Source: Gammaproteobacteria bacterium
GTDB lineage: Bacteria > Pseudomonadota > Gammaproteobacteria > Pseudomonadales > Pseudohongiellaceae
Direction: 5' to 3'
Assembly (NCBI GenBank): GCA_030654835.1
Contig: JAURWS010000052.1
Span: forward strand, 62,001-126,000
DNA length: 64,000 nt
In this document: piece after piece, positions 27,985-36,681 of the stretch
Layout: each line of letters opens with the position of its first letter
Numbering within the stretch: position 1 is the first letter of the stretch
Translations under genes and position numbers: made by a program
The notes under the pieces: model-generated
What the model saw: only the letters and a program-made list of their open reading frames with translations
What the model was told of the DNA's origin: nothing
Database searches by the model: none

Positions 27985-28061
27985 GGCTGCCGGACAAGTT
28001 TTCCGTGGTTAATGTGTTGGACGGCATCGCGTTATCCTTCTTCAAAACTCGTAAGAAATAA
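27981..28061 (+). CDS. Possible 26-codon coupled frame after the Doc-like gene
   Basis: ATG at 27981 overlaps the Doc-like stop (ATGA). GGAGGT lies about 9 nt upstream, a much better ribosome site than most in the window. The peptide MRLPDKFSVVNVLDGIALSF ends FKTRKK, and its 3' end overlaps the convergent outer-membrane protein gene by 20 bp. It may be the start of a third operon gene cut by a deletion, or a microprotein, or chance. Confidence 0.3.
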   Translation: MRLPDKFSVVNVLDGIALSFFKTRKK

Positions 28062-28620
28062 TCAGATTCACCTGCACGTCGGTGTCGCCGCGATTGATCA
28101 GTGGCTTCGCCAGATAGGCGCGCAACTCCAGACCGCCATCCGTCGCCTTGACGCCGACCAGCGGCCCGGTGCCTACCCAGCGCTCGGCATAGACGCCCGC
28201 GTAAAAATGCTCGCTGACGTCCTTGTGCAGATAGCCTCGATAGTAATAGCCCTCGCTGTCGTCCTGCAGAAATTCGTACTCCGCAAAGCCTTCCCACGCA
28301 TCGCGCTGATACCAGAGCGTCGGGTTGTAGCCGAAGCTGCTCTGGCCCGCGCTCTCGCCCTCTCCTAGCCCGAGACCGAGCTGAAAATTGCCGATCATGC
28401 GCGCGATGCCGAGATACGCAGAGCTGTATTCGGGGTCATCGTAGACACTCAGGGACGCCGCATAATCTCCGCTGAGAGTCTGCTCGACATAGAGATTACC
28501 GCCGCGAAAATTGTCGCCGTAATCAACGACAGATCCTTCGAAGTAGGTGTCCGCAGACGCTGCCGAGGACAGCAGCATCACGCATGGCAGCAGTGCCATG
28601 GCGCCAGATAGTTTTTTCAT
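28042..28620 (-). CDS. Outer-membrane beta-barrel-like protein
   Basis: 192 residues. Signal peptide MKKLSGAMALLPCVMLLSSAASA, cleavage before DTYFEGS. The mature part is a series of short amphipathic, aromatic-rich strands with turns (LYVEQTLSGDYAASLSVYDDPEYSSAYLGIARMIG, YYYRGYLHKDVSEHFYAGVYAERW). It ends in the outer-membrane C-terminal signature LIISYEF. About eight strands are likely. Its ATG overlaps the waaA stop (ATGA), so it is co-expressed with LPS synthesis; role unknown. Confidence 0.72.
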   Translation of the reverse strand: MKKLSGAMALLPCVMLLSSAASADTYFEGSVVDYGDNFRGGNLYVEQTLSGDYAASLSVYDDPEYSSAYLGIARMIGNFQLGLGLGEGESAGQSSFGYNPTLWYQRDAWEGFAEYEFLQDDSEGYYYRGYLHKDVSEHFYAGVYAERWVGTGPLVGVKATDGGLELRAYLAKPLINRGDTDVQVNLIISYEF

Positions 28621-29975
28621 TTTTCACCTCGGTCGTTTTTATCGGTCACAGTAAAAGAGCACAGATTTTCCAGCACAATATTGCAGGTTCGTTGCAGCGC
28701 GCCGCGATTGGCCGCGATGAACTGTTGACCCGCCTCGCCCATCCCGCGACACAAGACCTCATCGCGCAGCGTGCCGATGACGGCAGCGGCCAGTTCATCC
28801 TCATTGGCAACGGTGCGCAGCGCACCAGCCTCCTGCAGTTGTTCGCAGATCGCCTGGAAATTGAATTGCGACGGGCCGACGAATACAGGCAGGCCGAGCG
28901 CGGCCGGTTCAATCACGTTGTGGCAGCCGGTGTCGACGAGACTGCCGCCGATGAAGGCCACATCGCTGACACTGAAATACGCGAGCATCTCGCCCATGGA
29001 GTCGCCGAGCAGCACGTTGGTGTCGGCAGTGACGGCGCGCTGCTCGCTGCGCTTGACGACGTTCAATCCGAGGTCGGTGCACAGCGTGGCAACGCTGCGA
29101 AATCTTTCCGGGTGACGTGGCACCAGAATCAACAGCAGATCGGGAATCTCCTGCAGACAGCGTTGAAACGCGGCCAGCACCTTCACCTCTTCATCGACAG
29201 ATTTGCCAACGCCGGGCGCGGCGCGCGTGCTGGCGGCAATCCACACCGGGCGCTCACCTTGCAGACCTTCGCCATGAATGAGCGCACGCAGCTCGCGCGT
29301 CTTCTGCTCAAGCGAATCCGGCAGGTCCATCTCGAACTTGATGCTGCCGGTGATGCGCAGTTGCTGATCCTGCACACCGAGGCGCCGGAAACGTTCTGCA
29401 TCATTCGGACCTTGCACGGCGATGCAGTCGATCTGCTGCAGCATCGGCTTGCCGAGCTTCGCGAATTTCTCATAGCCGCGCGCGGATTTTTCCGACAGCC
29501 GCGCGTTGGCCACGATCACACGCGCCCCGCTCGCCTTGCTGTAATGAATGATGTTCGGCCACAGCTCCGTCTCCATGATCACGAGCAGCTGCGGCCGGAA
29601 GGCCTTGAGAAAACGCTGCACGGCGAAGGGGTGATCGTAAGGTGCATAGACGTGGCAGACGTCGTCGCCAAACATGTCCACCACGCGCTCGGAGCCGGTC
29701 GGGGTCATGGTGGTGACGACAATCGGCAGCTCGGGATGTTCGGCGCGCAGCTTGCGAATCATGGGGGCCGCGGCGATGGATTCGCCGACGGAGACTGCGT
29801 GTACCCAGAGCCACTGTCCGGCGCAGGCAGATTGCTCGGGCGTGAGGGTGACGAAGCCGAAGCGCTCTGCCCAGCGCCGCGCGTAGGCTGGCGCGCGCAC
29901 GGCCCGCCACAGCAGACGCAGGATGATCAACGGCAGGACGAGGGTGAAGAGAATGTTGTAGGTGGTTCTGTTCAA
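28617..29975 (-). CDS. waaA: Kdo transferase WaaA
   Basis: About 452 residues from a TTG at 29975 with AAGG just upstream, giving the usual MNRTxYNxLFxLxLPL start; an earlier TTG at 30011 adds 12 residues. A GT-B enzyme anchored by one N-terminal helix that transfers Kdo from CMP-Kdo to lipid IV-A at the inner membrane. Family motifs: WVHAVSVGESIAAAP with the catalytic Glu, VTTMTPTGSE, METELWPN, ITGSIKFE, LVPRHPERF and FIGGSLVDTGCHNVIEPAA. Transcribed with the outer-membrane protein gene downstream. Confidence 0.94.
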   Translation of the reverse strand: MNRTTYNILFTLVLPLIILRLLWRAVRAPAYARRWAERFGFVTLTPEQSACAGQWLWVHAVSVGESIAAAPMIRKLRAEHPELPIVVTTMTPTGSERVVDMFGDDVCHVYAPYDHPFAVQRFLKAFRPQLLVIMETELWPNIIHYSKASGARVIVANARLSEKSARGYEKFAKLGKPMLQQIDCIAVQGPNDAERFRRLGVQDQQLRITGSIKFEMDLPDSLEQKTRELRALIHGEGLQGERPVWIAASTRAAPGVGKSVDEEVKVLAAFQRCLQEIPDLLLILVPRHPERFRSVATLCTDLGLNVVKRSEQRAVTADTNVLLGDSMGEMLAYFSVSDVAFIGGSLVDTGCHNVIEPAALGLPVFVGPSQFNFQAICEQLQEAGALRTVANEDELAAAVIGTLRDEVLCRGMGEAGQQFIAANRGALQRTCNIVLENLCSFTVTDKNDRGEK

Positions 29976-30133
29976 GGCAACCTTCAATGACGGTGTATGT
30001 TCCCTGCCCAACGTTGCGTCGGCTCGCGTTGTGCCATGCTGGGCCGTGCTACCATTGGCGGCCTTCAGTCAGGCAGCCAGTTCCGGGTTGCCGCACTGTA
30101 TCAAACTTTCAACGGGCACCGTGAGTCAGCGTT

Positions 30134-31375
30134 ATGAATCGCACATTTTCCACTGACATTGTCATTCTGGGCGGCGGCATCGCCGGCCTGTGGCTGCTCA
30201 ACCGCCTGCGCCAGCGCGGCTTTGACGCCGTGCTGCTGGAAAAATCGACCCTCGGTGGCGGCCAGACCATCACCTCTCAGGGCATTATCCACGGCGGCCT
30301 CAAGTATGCTCTGAACGGCGTGCTCAGCCCTGCCAGCAGTGCGATTGCGGCGATGCCCGAACACTGGCGGCTCTGTCTGCAGGGCCAGGGCGACGTGGAT
30401 TTAAGCGGCTGTCGCGTGCTCTCTCCGCATTACTACATGTGGTCGAGCGGCGGTTATCGCTCGCGCCTCAAAACCTTCCTCGGCAGCAAGGCGCTGCGCG
30501 GCCGTATCGATGCGCTCGACGAGCGCGACTATCCAGACTTCTTTCGGAGCCGCGAAATTTCCGGCTCGCTCTATCGGCTCTCCGATTTCGTGGTGGACAC
30601 GCCGTCGTTGATCTCCCTGCTGGCAGAGCCGCATCGTGACCGCATCCTGCGCATCGATACCGAGAGCATGCAGATGGCACAGGAGGAGGACGGGCGACTC
30701 GACAGCCTGACACTGCAAAGCCATAGCGGCACCGTGTGCCTGAAGGCGCAGCGCTTCGTGTTGTGCGCTGGCGAGGGCAATGGCCCGCTGTTGCAGCAAC
30801 TGGGCATCACTCAACCCGAGATGCAGATACGCCCCTTGCACATGCTGGCCGCGCGCGTGCCTCATGCGCAGCCCGCCTTCGTTCACTGCATCGGCGACAG
30901 CTTCGGCATGACGCCACGGCTCACCGTCACCTGCCATCCCGATCCTACGTCCGACAGCAGTGGCTGGATTTGGTACATCGGGGGCGAGATCGCCGAGAGC
31001 GGCATGCAGCGCAGCCCGGAAGCGCAGCAGGGCGAGGGCCAGCGCCAGCTCAGCGAAACATTCCCCTGGGTAGATTTCAGCACCACACAGTGGGGCAGTT
31101 TCGTCATCAATCGCGCCGAGCCGCGCCTGCCCAACCTTCAGCGCCCGGACAACGCCTTCGTCAGCGCGAAACAAAACCTGCTGATTACCTGGCCCACCAA
31201 GCTGACGCTGACACCCGACCTCTCCGACAGCGTGTGTGCGGAGCTGGCGCGTCAGAACGTACAGCCGCAGGCCGCTCCGGCAGCCAATGCCGAAGCCTCC
31301 GCCACGCTCTCCAGTTGCTTCGATTTCCCGGAGGTGGCGAAGCCGCGCTGGGAGCACTTGTTTGCGGGGGCTTGA
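30134..31375 (+). CDS. FAD-dependent oxidoreductase (DAO/DadA type)
   Basis: 413 residues. The Rossmann motif DIVILGGGIAGLWLLNRLRQRGFDAVLLEK at 8-37 binds FAD, followed by GGGQTITSQGIIHGGLKY as in glycerol-3-phosphate and amino-acid oxidases. A later block RFVLCAGEGNGPLLQQLGI is the second FAD-contact region. Substrate unknown. Four nt separate it from the aldo/keto reductase gene, so they form an operon and may act in one oxidation/reduction pathway. Confidence 0.8.
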   Translation: MNRTFSTDIVILGGGIAGLWLLNRLRQRGFDAVLLEKSTLGGGQTITSQGIIHGGLKYALNGVLSPASSAIAAMPEHWRLCLQGQGDVDLSGCRVLSPHYYMWSSGGYRSRLKTFLGSKALRGRIDALDERDYPDFFRSREISGSLYRLSDFVVDTPSLISLLAEPHRDRILRIDTESMQMAQEEDGRLDSLTLQSHSGTVCLKAQRFVLCAGEGNGPLLQQLGITQPEMQIRPLHMLAARVPHAQPAFVHCIGDSFGMTPRLTVTCHPDPTSDSSGWIWYIGGEIAESGMQRSPEAQQGEGQRQLSETFPWVDFSTTQWGSFVINRAEPRLPNLQRPDNAFVSAKQNLLITWPTKLTLTPDLSDSVCAELARQNVQPQAAPAANAEASATLSSCFDFPEVAKPRWEHLFAGA

Positions 31376-31379
31376 TGGC

Positions 31380-32189
31380 ATGATCACCGACCAGCAAAGC
31401 CTCAAACCTTTAGCTCGGCATCAGCTGGGCAGCACCGGCATGGAGGTCTCTTGCTTGGGCCTCGGCACGGTCAAGATTGGCCGCAACGAGGGCGTCAAAT
31501 ATCTCACCGGCTTTGACCTGCCCGACGACCAGCAGGTGCGCGAACTGCTGCGCCTGTCCCGCGCACTGGGCATCAACCTCATCGATACCGCGCCCGCGTA
31601 TGGCAGCAGCGAGGAACGCCTCGGCCAGCTGCTGACGAATCGCCAGGACTGGGTGATCTGCTCGAAGGTCGGCGAGGAATTCGTCGACGGCAAGTCGTTC
31701 TACAACTTCAGTGCCGCGCATGTGCGACGCAGCATCGAACGCAGTCTGCAACGCCTGCGCACCCACTATCTCGACCTGGTGCTGGTGCACTCGGATGGGA
31801 GCGATGAAGACATCATCCTGCGGACGGACTGCTTCGAGGCGCTGACGCGCTGCCGAGAAGAAGGCCTGATCCGCGCCTTCGGCATGTCCACCAAGACTGC
31901 AGCCGGTGGACGGCTGGCGGTGGAGACCAGTGATGTAGTGATGGTGACCTACCACCCCGGCGCGACCGAGGATGGCGAGGTGATCGATCTCGCGCATACC
32001 CTGCACAAGGGCGTGTTGATCAAGAAGGCGCTCAACAGCGGGCATGCCCTAGGCAGCGGCGCTGACCCGGTCAAGGCGAACATGGAATTCATCTTCAGCA
32101 AGCCGGGTGTCAGCGCGATCATCGTCGGCACCATCAACCCGACGCACCTGCGGCAGAATGTCGAGGCGGCTGTTGCTGCATCCTGCTAA
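31380..32189 (+). CDS. Aldo/keto reductase
   Basis: 269 residues from ATG 31380. TIM barrel with catalytic set Asp and Tyr in NLIDTAPAYGSSEERLG, Lys in WVICSKVGEE and His in LDLVLVHSDG. The C-terminal NADPH site is SAIIVGTINPTHLRQNVEA. Length is shorter than classic AKRs (about 310) but all core blocks are present. Likely reduces an aldehyde with NADPH; partner of the upstream FAD enzyme. Confidence 0.87.
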   Translation: MITDQQSLKPLARHQLGSTGMEVSCLGLGTVKIGRNEGVKYLTGFDLPDDQQVRELLRLSRALGINLIDTAPAYGSSEERLGQLLTNRQDWVICSKVGEEFVDGKSFYNFSAAHVRRSIERSLQRLRTHYLDLVLVHSDGSDEDIILRTDCFEALTRCREEGLIRAFGMSTKTAAGGRLAVETSDVVMVTYHPGATEDGEVIDLAHTLHKGVLIKKALNSGHALGSGADPVKANMEFIFSKPGVSAIIVGTINPTHLRQNVEAAVAASC

Positions 32190-32248
32190 CTATTTGTCCT
32201 GCATACCAACCACAAACTCTCTGCAATACCGCTTGATCCGACTGGAGC

Positions 32249-32322
32249 TCTGGAGGTATGGAGCTAAGGTCTGGAGGTATGGAGCAAAAGCTCTGGAGGT
32301 ATTGATAAGAACTATGGAGGTA
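32249..32322. repeat. Four direct repeats phased at 21-22 bp
   Basis: TGGAGGTA recurs at 32251, 32272, 32294 and 32315. The first two copies are embedded in a 16-bp repeat TCTGGAGGTATGGAGC (32249-32264, 32270-32285), with related TGGAGC units between. The spacing equals two helical turns, as in arrays of protein-binding sites. Each unit also looks like a ribosome-binding sequence next to ATG or ATT. Confidence 0.65.
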
Positions 32323-32496
32323 GAGGCAGACTGGCGTTTGCGCTGCAGGAGCGGGGTGTTGGTGAGTTCGGCGCTGGTCCTTTATGCCGCACCTTGGGGA
32401 AATGCCAGACGAGGAGATTTGCAGATTCTGCTGACGCCCAGTGTTCAATTGCACGTGTTTTGACTTGTCGTGCATGCTTCTGCTGACTGCGAGGGG

Positions 32497-32623
32497 GTGT
32501 TGCCCAGGCCCGCAGGCGACAATTGGGGCCAGCGCCGAGCGCAGCAAAAAGACCTTGGGCTTTTTGCAGAGCGAGGGCACCGCAGAGCGGCGCAGGTCCG
32601 TCGCCTGCGGGCTTGGGTAACAC
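32497..32623. other. 127-bp structured palindrome (possible terminator or small RNA)
   Basis: 32497-32520 and 32600-32623 are complementary over 24 bp with two differences. Both differences would be G-U pairs in RNA made from one strand. The loop contains a second hairpin, GCAAAAAG (32534-32541) with CTTTTTGC (32550-32557). It sits between the convergent aldo/keto reductase and sppA genes, so a bidirectional terminator is the simplest reading. Confidence 0.6.
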
Positions 32624-32655
32624 ACCGGGATCTGCGATAAGGCTTAGTTAAAGGC

Positions 32656-32682
32656 ATCGCGGGCAGGCCCGCTCCCACAGGG
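32656..32682. repeat. Single REP element before the sppA stop
   Basis: ATCGCGGGCAGGCCCGCTCC type unit, 17 bp from the sppA stop codon. Same family as the units at 7930-8015 and 22990-23017. Confidence 0.75.
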
Positions 32683-32698
32683 GGAGTGGGAAATTTCA

Positions 32699-34549
32699 TC
32701 AGCGGAGAACCGCGCAGAATTCGCAGAGGGTGTAGAGGTTCAGCGGGTCGTTGAGGCGCAGCGCCGCAAGATCGGAGAACATGCGCTGCCAGCCGCCCAA
32801 TGACACGTTCCCCACCACCACCGCGCCGATATTCTCCGCCATCCCCTGCAGCAACACCTCGCCGGGTGACATCGGCGTCTCGATGTAACGCATCTGATAG
32901 TCGTTCACCTCGGCCAGACGCGCGGCAGCGGCGACGGCATCGTCCAGATCACCGAGCTGATCAACCAGGCCGTACTGTTGAGCCTGCGCCCCACTCCAGA
33001 CCTGCCCCTGACCAACGGCGTCGACCTGCTCTTCCGTCATGCCGCGCCCCTCGGCGACCAGCCGCAGGAAGCGCTGGTAACCATCCTCCACCGTGGCCTG
33101 GAACACTGTCGCCAGCTGCTCACTCACGCCCGTGAAGGGGTCCGCACGCGTCAGCGGCGTGGTGCTCACCCCATCGGCATAGACCCCCACTGATGCCAGG
33201 CTGCCCTCGAACGTGGGAATCATACCGAAGATGCCGATGGAGCCTGTGACTGTCACGGGCGATGCCCAGATCTCGTCCGCCATCGCGGAGATCCAGTAGC
33301 CACCAGAGGCCGCAGTGCCACCCATCGAGACCACCAAGGGCTTGCCTGCCGACTTCAGCTGATCCAGCTCCTGTCGGATTAACTCCGAGGCCAGCGCCGA
33401 ACCGCCGGGGGAATCGATGCGCAGCACGACGGCCTTCACGCTGTCGTCGCGACGCGCTTCCCGAATCAGGGCTGCCAGCGAGTCGGCGCCGATCACGCCG
33501 CGCGGCTGGTCGCCGACGTCGATGGTGCCCTCGGCGACAATCACGCCGATCTCGTTCTCTGTCTCGGTAGCGAGAGAGGGCATATCGGTCACGCTGAGAT
33601 ATTGCTGAAACTCGATGGTCCCGGCGGCCGCGTCGCCTTCAGTGCCACCAGCCAGTTCACGCAGACGATTGCGCAACTGTGGACGGCTGATCAGCTCGTC
33701 GACCAGTCCGTGTGCCAGCGCCGTCACTGCGGTGTCGCCATCCGACGCCAGCAGATGACCAGCGAAGTCATTGGTGTAGCTGCGCAGCAACTGCTCACTG
33801 AGCCCGCGATTCTCAGCCACCTGCGTCAGATAGCGTTGCCACAGTTCATCCACGAGTTGCTGGCTGTTGGCACGTGACTCCTCGGACATGTTGTTGCGCT
33901 CGAAGGGCTCCACCGCCGCCTTGTAGGTGCCGACACGGAAGATGTGAACATTGACGCCCAGCTTGTCGAGCAGCTCGTTGTAGAACAGCTGACTGCCGCC
34001 ATAACCCGGCAGCAGCACCTGCCCCATCGGATGCAGGAACACGGTGTCGGCGTAAGAAGCCAGCAGATACTGGGCCTGATCGTAGTAATCACCATGGGCG
34101 GTCAGCGACTTGCCGCTCGCCTTGAAGGCCTGCAGCGCCGCGCCGACCGTCTCCAGATTCGCCGGGCTGATGCTGGTCATCTCGCCAAGATTGAGGACCA
34201 CCCCGGCGATGCGCTCGTCCTCGGCGGCGCGCTTGAGCACATCGGTGATGTCCCGCACCGGCGTGGTCGCCAGTTCGCCGGACCCCAACAGCAGGGTCGC
34301 GGGGTCGACCTCGCCCGGTTGCTCGACCACCGGCCCACGGGGATTGATGACGACCAGCCCACCCTCCGGCACCTGCAGCGGCGTCGGCCCGCCGAAAATC
34401 AGCAGCAGCACCACAACCAGAACGAGGACGAACAGCAGGCGGCCGATGAAGGTTCGAAGGGCATCGATAATGCGGCCCAGCAGGCGGAAGAAGCGGCCAA
34501 TCGGTGATGGCTTGACTGGTGGCTGTGGTGACTGTGATGGCTGAGACAT
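32699..34549 (-). CDS. sppA: Signal peptide peptidase SppA, 67 kDa type
   Basis: 616 residues from ATG 34549. One N-terminal membrane helix (LLFVLVLVVVLLLIFGG), then two S49 peptidase repeats. The Lys of the dyad is expected in the first half near FRVGTYKAAVEPFERNNMS, and the Ser nucleophile in the second half in SMGGTAASGGYWISAMADEIWA. Between them lies LRIDSPGGSALASELIRQEL. It degrades cleaved signal peptides at the inner membrane, facing the periplasm. It follows hldE by 37 nt on the same strand. Confidence 0.92.
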   Translation of the reverse strand: MSQPSQSPQPPVKPSPIGRFFRLLGRIIDALRTFIGRLLFVLVLVVVLLLIFGGPTPLQVPEGGLVVINPRGPVVEQPGEVDPATLLLGSGELATTPVRDITDVLKRAAEDERIAGVVLNLGEMTSISPANLETVGAALQAFKASGKSLTAHGDYYDQAQYLLASYADTVFLHPMGQVLLPGYGGSQLFYNELLDKLGVNVHIFRVGTYKAAVEPFERNNMSEESRANSQQLVDELWQRYLTQVAENRGLSEQLLRSYTNDFAGHLLASDGDTAVTALAHGLVDELISRPQLRNRLRELAGGTEGDAAAGTIEFQQYLSVTDMPSLATETENEIGVIVAEGTIDVGDQPRGVIGADSLAALIREARRDDSVKAVVLRIDSPGGSALASELIRQELDQLKSAGKPLVVSMGGTAASGGYWISAMADEIWASPVTVTGSIGIFGMIPTFEGSLASVGVYADGVSTTPLTRADPFTGVSEQLATVFQATVEDGYQRFLRLVAEGRGMTEEQVDAVGQGQVWSGAQAQQYGLVDQLGDLDDAVAAAARLAEVNDYQMRYIETPMSPGEVLLQGMAENIGAVVVGNVSLGGWQRMFSDLAALRLNDPLNLYTLCEFCAVLR

Positions 34550-34586
34550 GAGTGAGTCATTTCCTTGGTCATGAGCGCTGACGGGT

Positions 34587-36011
34587 TTATCCCTTGAGCT
34601 TCTCGACGATAGCCGAGGTCGAGCAATTGTCCAGAAACGCCAGCACATGCACTTCGCCGCCGTAACCGAGCACGTATTCGCCACCCACCACCTGGCCGAT
34701 GCTGTAGTCACCGCCCTTCACCAGTACATCCGGCTTGAGCAGCCGCAACAGGGCTTCCGGGGTGTCGTCGGCAAACGACACCACCCAGTCCACTGCTTCC
34801 AATCCGGCCAGCACCGCCATGCGCCGCTCGACGGGATTGATGGGACGCCCCGGGCCCTTCAGGCGCTTGACCGAGGCATCGTCGTTGATCGCCACGATGA
34901 GGCGCTGGCCCAGCTTGCGCGCCTCGGCCAGATAGCCGACGTGGCCCGCGTGAATGATGTCGAAACAACCATTGGTGAACACCACCTTCTCGCCATGCGC
35001 ACGGGCATCCCCGACCGCCAGCAGCAGCTGCTCGGCCGTCATCACGCCACGTCCGGAACCTTCCTCGCGCTGAATCGCGCGGCGCAGCTCGGGGCCGCTG
35101 ATAGCGGCGGTGCCCAGCTTGCCTACCGCCAGCCCGGCAGCGAGATTGGCCAGCGCCGTGCCGTCGTCCAGCGAATGTCCAGCCGCCAGCGAAGCCGCCA
35201 GCACAGCGACCACGGTATCCCCGGCGCCGGTGACATCGAATACTTCCTGCGCCCGGGTCGGCATGTGCAATTCGGGATGGCCGGGGCGCAGCAGCGTCAT
35301 GCCGTGCTCGCCGCGGGTGATGAGCAGCGCCTCCAGATCCAGCTCGGCCATCAGCTTCAGACCTCGGGCGGAGAGCTCTTCCTCGGTGCGGCATTTGCCG
35401 ACAATGGTTTCGAACTCGCTGAGATTGGGCGTGATCACAGTGGCGCCCTGATACTTGCTGAAATCGGAGCCCTTGGGATCGGCAACCACGGGGATGCCAC
35501 GTGCGCGCGCGGCGGCGATCAGCTCACGGGTGTTCTGCAGCGCGCCCTTGTTGTAGTCCGACAGCACCAGCACCTGAGCGCCGCCCAGCAGCGCCGCCGT
35601 TCGAGCCTCCAGCGAGGCGACTGCCTCGGCACCAAAATCCTGTTCGAAATCCAGACGAAGCAGCTGCTGATGCTGGGCAATAACACGCAGCTTGGTGATA
35701 GTCGGCGCCGCGCTGGACACCGCGAAGTCACACAGCACGCCCGCCGCCTGCAGGCGCGAGCGCAACTCCTCGCCCGCCTCATCGGCACCGACGATGCCCA
35801 CCAGTGACGCCGCTGCGCCGAGTGCCGCGATGTTCAGCGCCACGTTACCGGCACCGCCCGGGCGATCCTCGCGATTGGCGACGCGCACCACCGGCACCGG
35901 AGCCTCCGGCGAGATCCGCGTGGCCTTGCCATGCCAGTACCGATCCAGCATCACATCGCCAACCACGAGCACTCGCGCCTGCTGAAAAGGGGGCATATCC
36001 AGTTTCATCAC
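34587..36011 (-). CDS. hldE: Bifunctional heptose 7-phosphate kinase / heptose 1-phosphate adenylyltransferase HldE
   Basis: 474 residues, full length for the fused enzyme. The N-terminal ribokinase-like domain (1 to about 315) has GDVMLDRYWHG, RPGGAGNVALNIAALGA and the DVTGAGDTVVAVLAASLAAG anion hole. The C-terminal nucleotidyltransferase domain (about 340-474) has FTNGCFDIIHAGHVGYL (HxGH) and the substrate loop VKGGDYSIGQVVGGEYV. It makes ADP-heptose for the LPS inner core, which WaaC and WaaF encoded at 49-51 kb then use. Confidence 0.96.
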   Translation of the reverse strand: MMKLDMPPFQQARVLVVGDVMLDRYWHGKATRISPEAPVPVVRVANREDRPGGAGNVALNIAALGAAASLVGIVGADEAGEELRSRLQAAGVLCDFAVSSAAPTITKLRVIAQHQQLLRLDFEQDFGAEAVASLEARTAALLGGAQVLVLSDYNKGALQNTRELIAAARARGIPVVADPKGSDFSKYQGATVITPNLSEFETIVGKCRTEEELSARGLKLMAELDLEALLITRGEHGMTLLRPGHPELHMPTRAQEVFDVTGAGDTVVAVLAASLAAGHSLDDGTALANLAAGLAVGKLGTAAISGPELRRAIQREEGSGRGVMTAEQLLLAVGDARAHGEKVVFTNGCFDIIHAGHVGYLAEARKLGQRLIVAINDDASVKRLKGPGRPINPVERRMAVLAGLEAVDWVVSFADDTPEALLRLLKPDVLVKGGDYSIGQVVGGEYVLGYGGEVHVLAFLDNCSTSAIVEKLKG

Positions 36012-36082
36012 ACTGTCCTGAGAAGTCCGAAAATCAGGCGGCGATCATAGCACAGGCGGTCTGGGATCTTGACAGCCCCCCT

Positions 36083-36103
36083 GGTATGACCAACACTCAT
36101 ACC
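36083..36103. promoter_or_regulatory. Operator palindrome upstream of mazE-like gene
   Basis: GGTATGA (36083-36089), 7-bp spacer, TCATACC (36097-36103): a perfect inverted repeat. A TTGACA hexamer lies at 36069-36075 and a strong GAGGAGAG ribosome site follows. This fits autorepression by the ribbon-helix-helix antitoxin. Confidence 0.6.
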
Positions 36104-36115
36104 GAGGAGAGTCCT

Positions 36116-36358
36116 ATGAGCAGCAGCAAGATAGCCATCAGCCTTGATTCCAGAGTGTTGGAAGAGATCGACGCATTGGTGAGAAATCAAATGTTCCCCA
36201 GCCGCAGTCGCGCCATTCAAGAAGCGATCACCGAAAAGCTGGAACGCCTGAACCGGAACCTGCTGGCGCAGGAGTGCGCCAAGCTTGATCCGGCGTATGA
36301 GCAGGCTTTAGCGGAAGAAGACTTGCAGGAGGAGCTTGCTGAGTGGCCGGAATACTGA
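36116..36358 (+). CDS. mazE: Ribbon-helix-helix antitoxin (MazE-like)
   Basis: 80 residues. KIAISLDSRVLEEIDALVRNQMFPSRSRAIQEAITEKLERL is a ribbon-helix-helix DNA-binding domain; the acidic C-terminal tail (YEQALAEEDLQEELAEWPEY) would wrap and block the toxin. Translation is coupled to the toxin gene, whose GTG lies 16 nt inside this frame. Autoregulation through the palindrome at 36083-36103 is expected. Confidence 0.82.
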   Translation: MSSSKIAISLDSRVLEEIDALVRNQMFPSRSRAIQEAITEKLERLNRNLLAQECAKLDPAYEQALAEEDLQEELAEWPEY

Positions 36359-36681
36359 GAGGCGAAGTCCGTTGGGGCGATTTGAACCCGGTGCGAGGCA
36401 ATGAGCAGGCTGGGCGACGCCCGGTGCTGATCTTGAGCCACGACATTTTCAATCAACGCTCGGGAACAGTCGTCGCCATGGCGATCACCAGCCAGCCACA
36501 GAAGGCAGGCTTTCCCTTGACCTATCGGCTTGAGAGCAGCTCCCTGCCTGTGACTTCGTGGGTCAAGATCAGCCATATCCGCACTCTGTCCGTGGAGCGC
36601 ATAGGTGATCGAATCGGTCGCATCGATCCAGAAGAACTCACTACCATCATCGACGGATTCAATCAGATCGTCAGCCACTGA
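36343..36681 (+). CDS. mazF: MazF/PemK-family mRNA interferase toxin
   Basis: 112 residues from GTG 36343. The family opening LRGEVRWGDLNPVRGNEQAGRRPVLILSHD contains the conserved Arg of the active loop. It continues with SGTVVAMAITSQPQKAGFPL and SWVKISHIRTLSVERIG, matching MazF strands, with the catalytic Thr/Ser near VVAMAITS. It should cut mRNA at a short sequence; the cut site cannot be predicted. Together with the antitoxin it forms a type II toxin-antitoxin module. Confidence 0.86.
   Translation: MAGILRGEVRWGDLNPVRGNEQAGRRPVLILSHDIFNQRSGTVVAMAITSQPQKAGFPLTYRLESSSLPVTSWVKISHIRTLSVERIGDRIGRIDPEELTTIIDGFNQIVSH

Noticed and set aside
34550..34711. Longer start for sppA
   Set aside because: The extra residues would overlap hldE and precede the normal N-terminal membrane helix; ATG 34549 fits the family.
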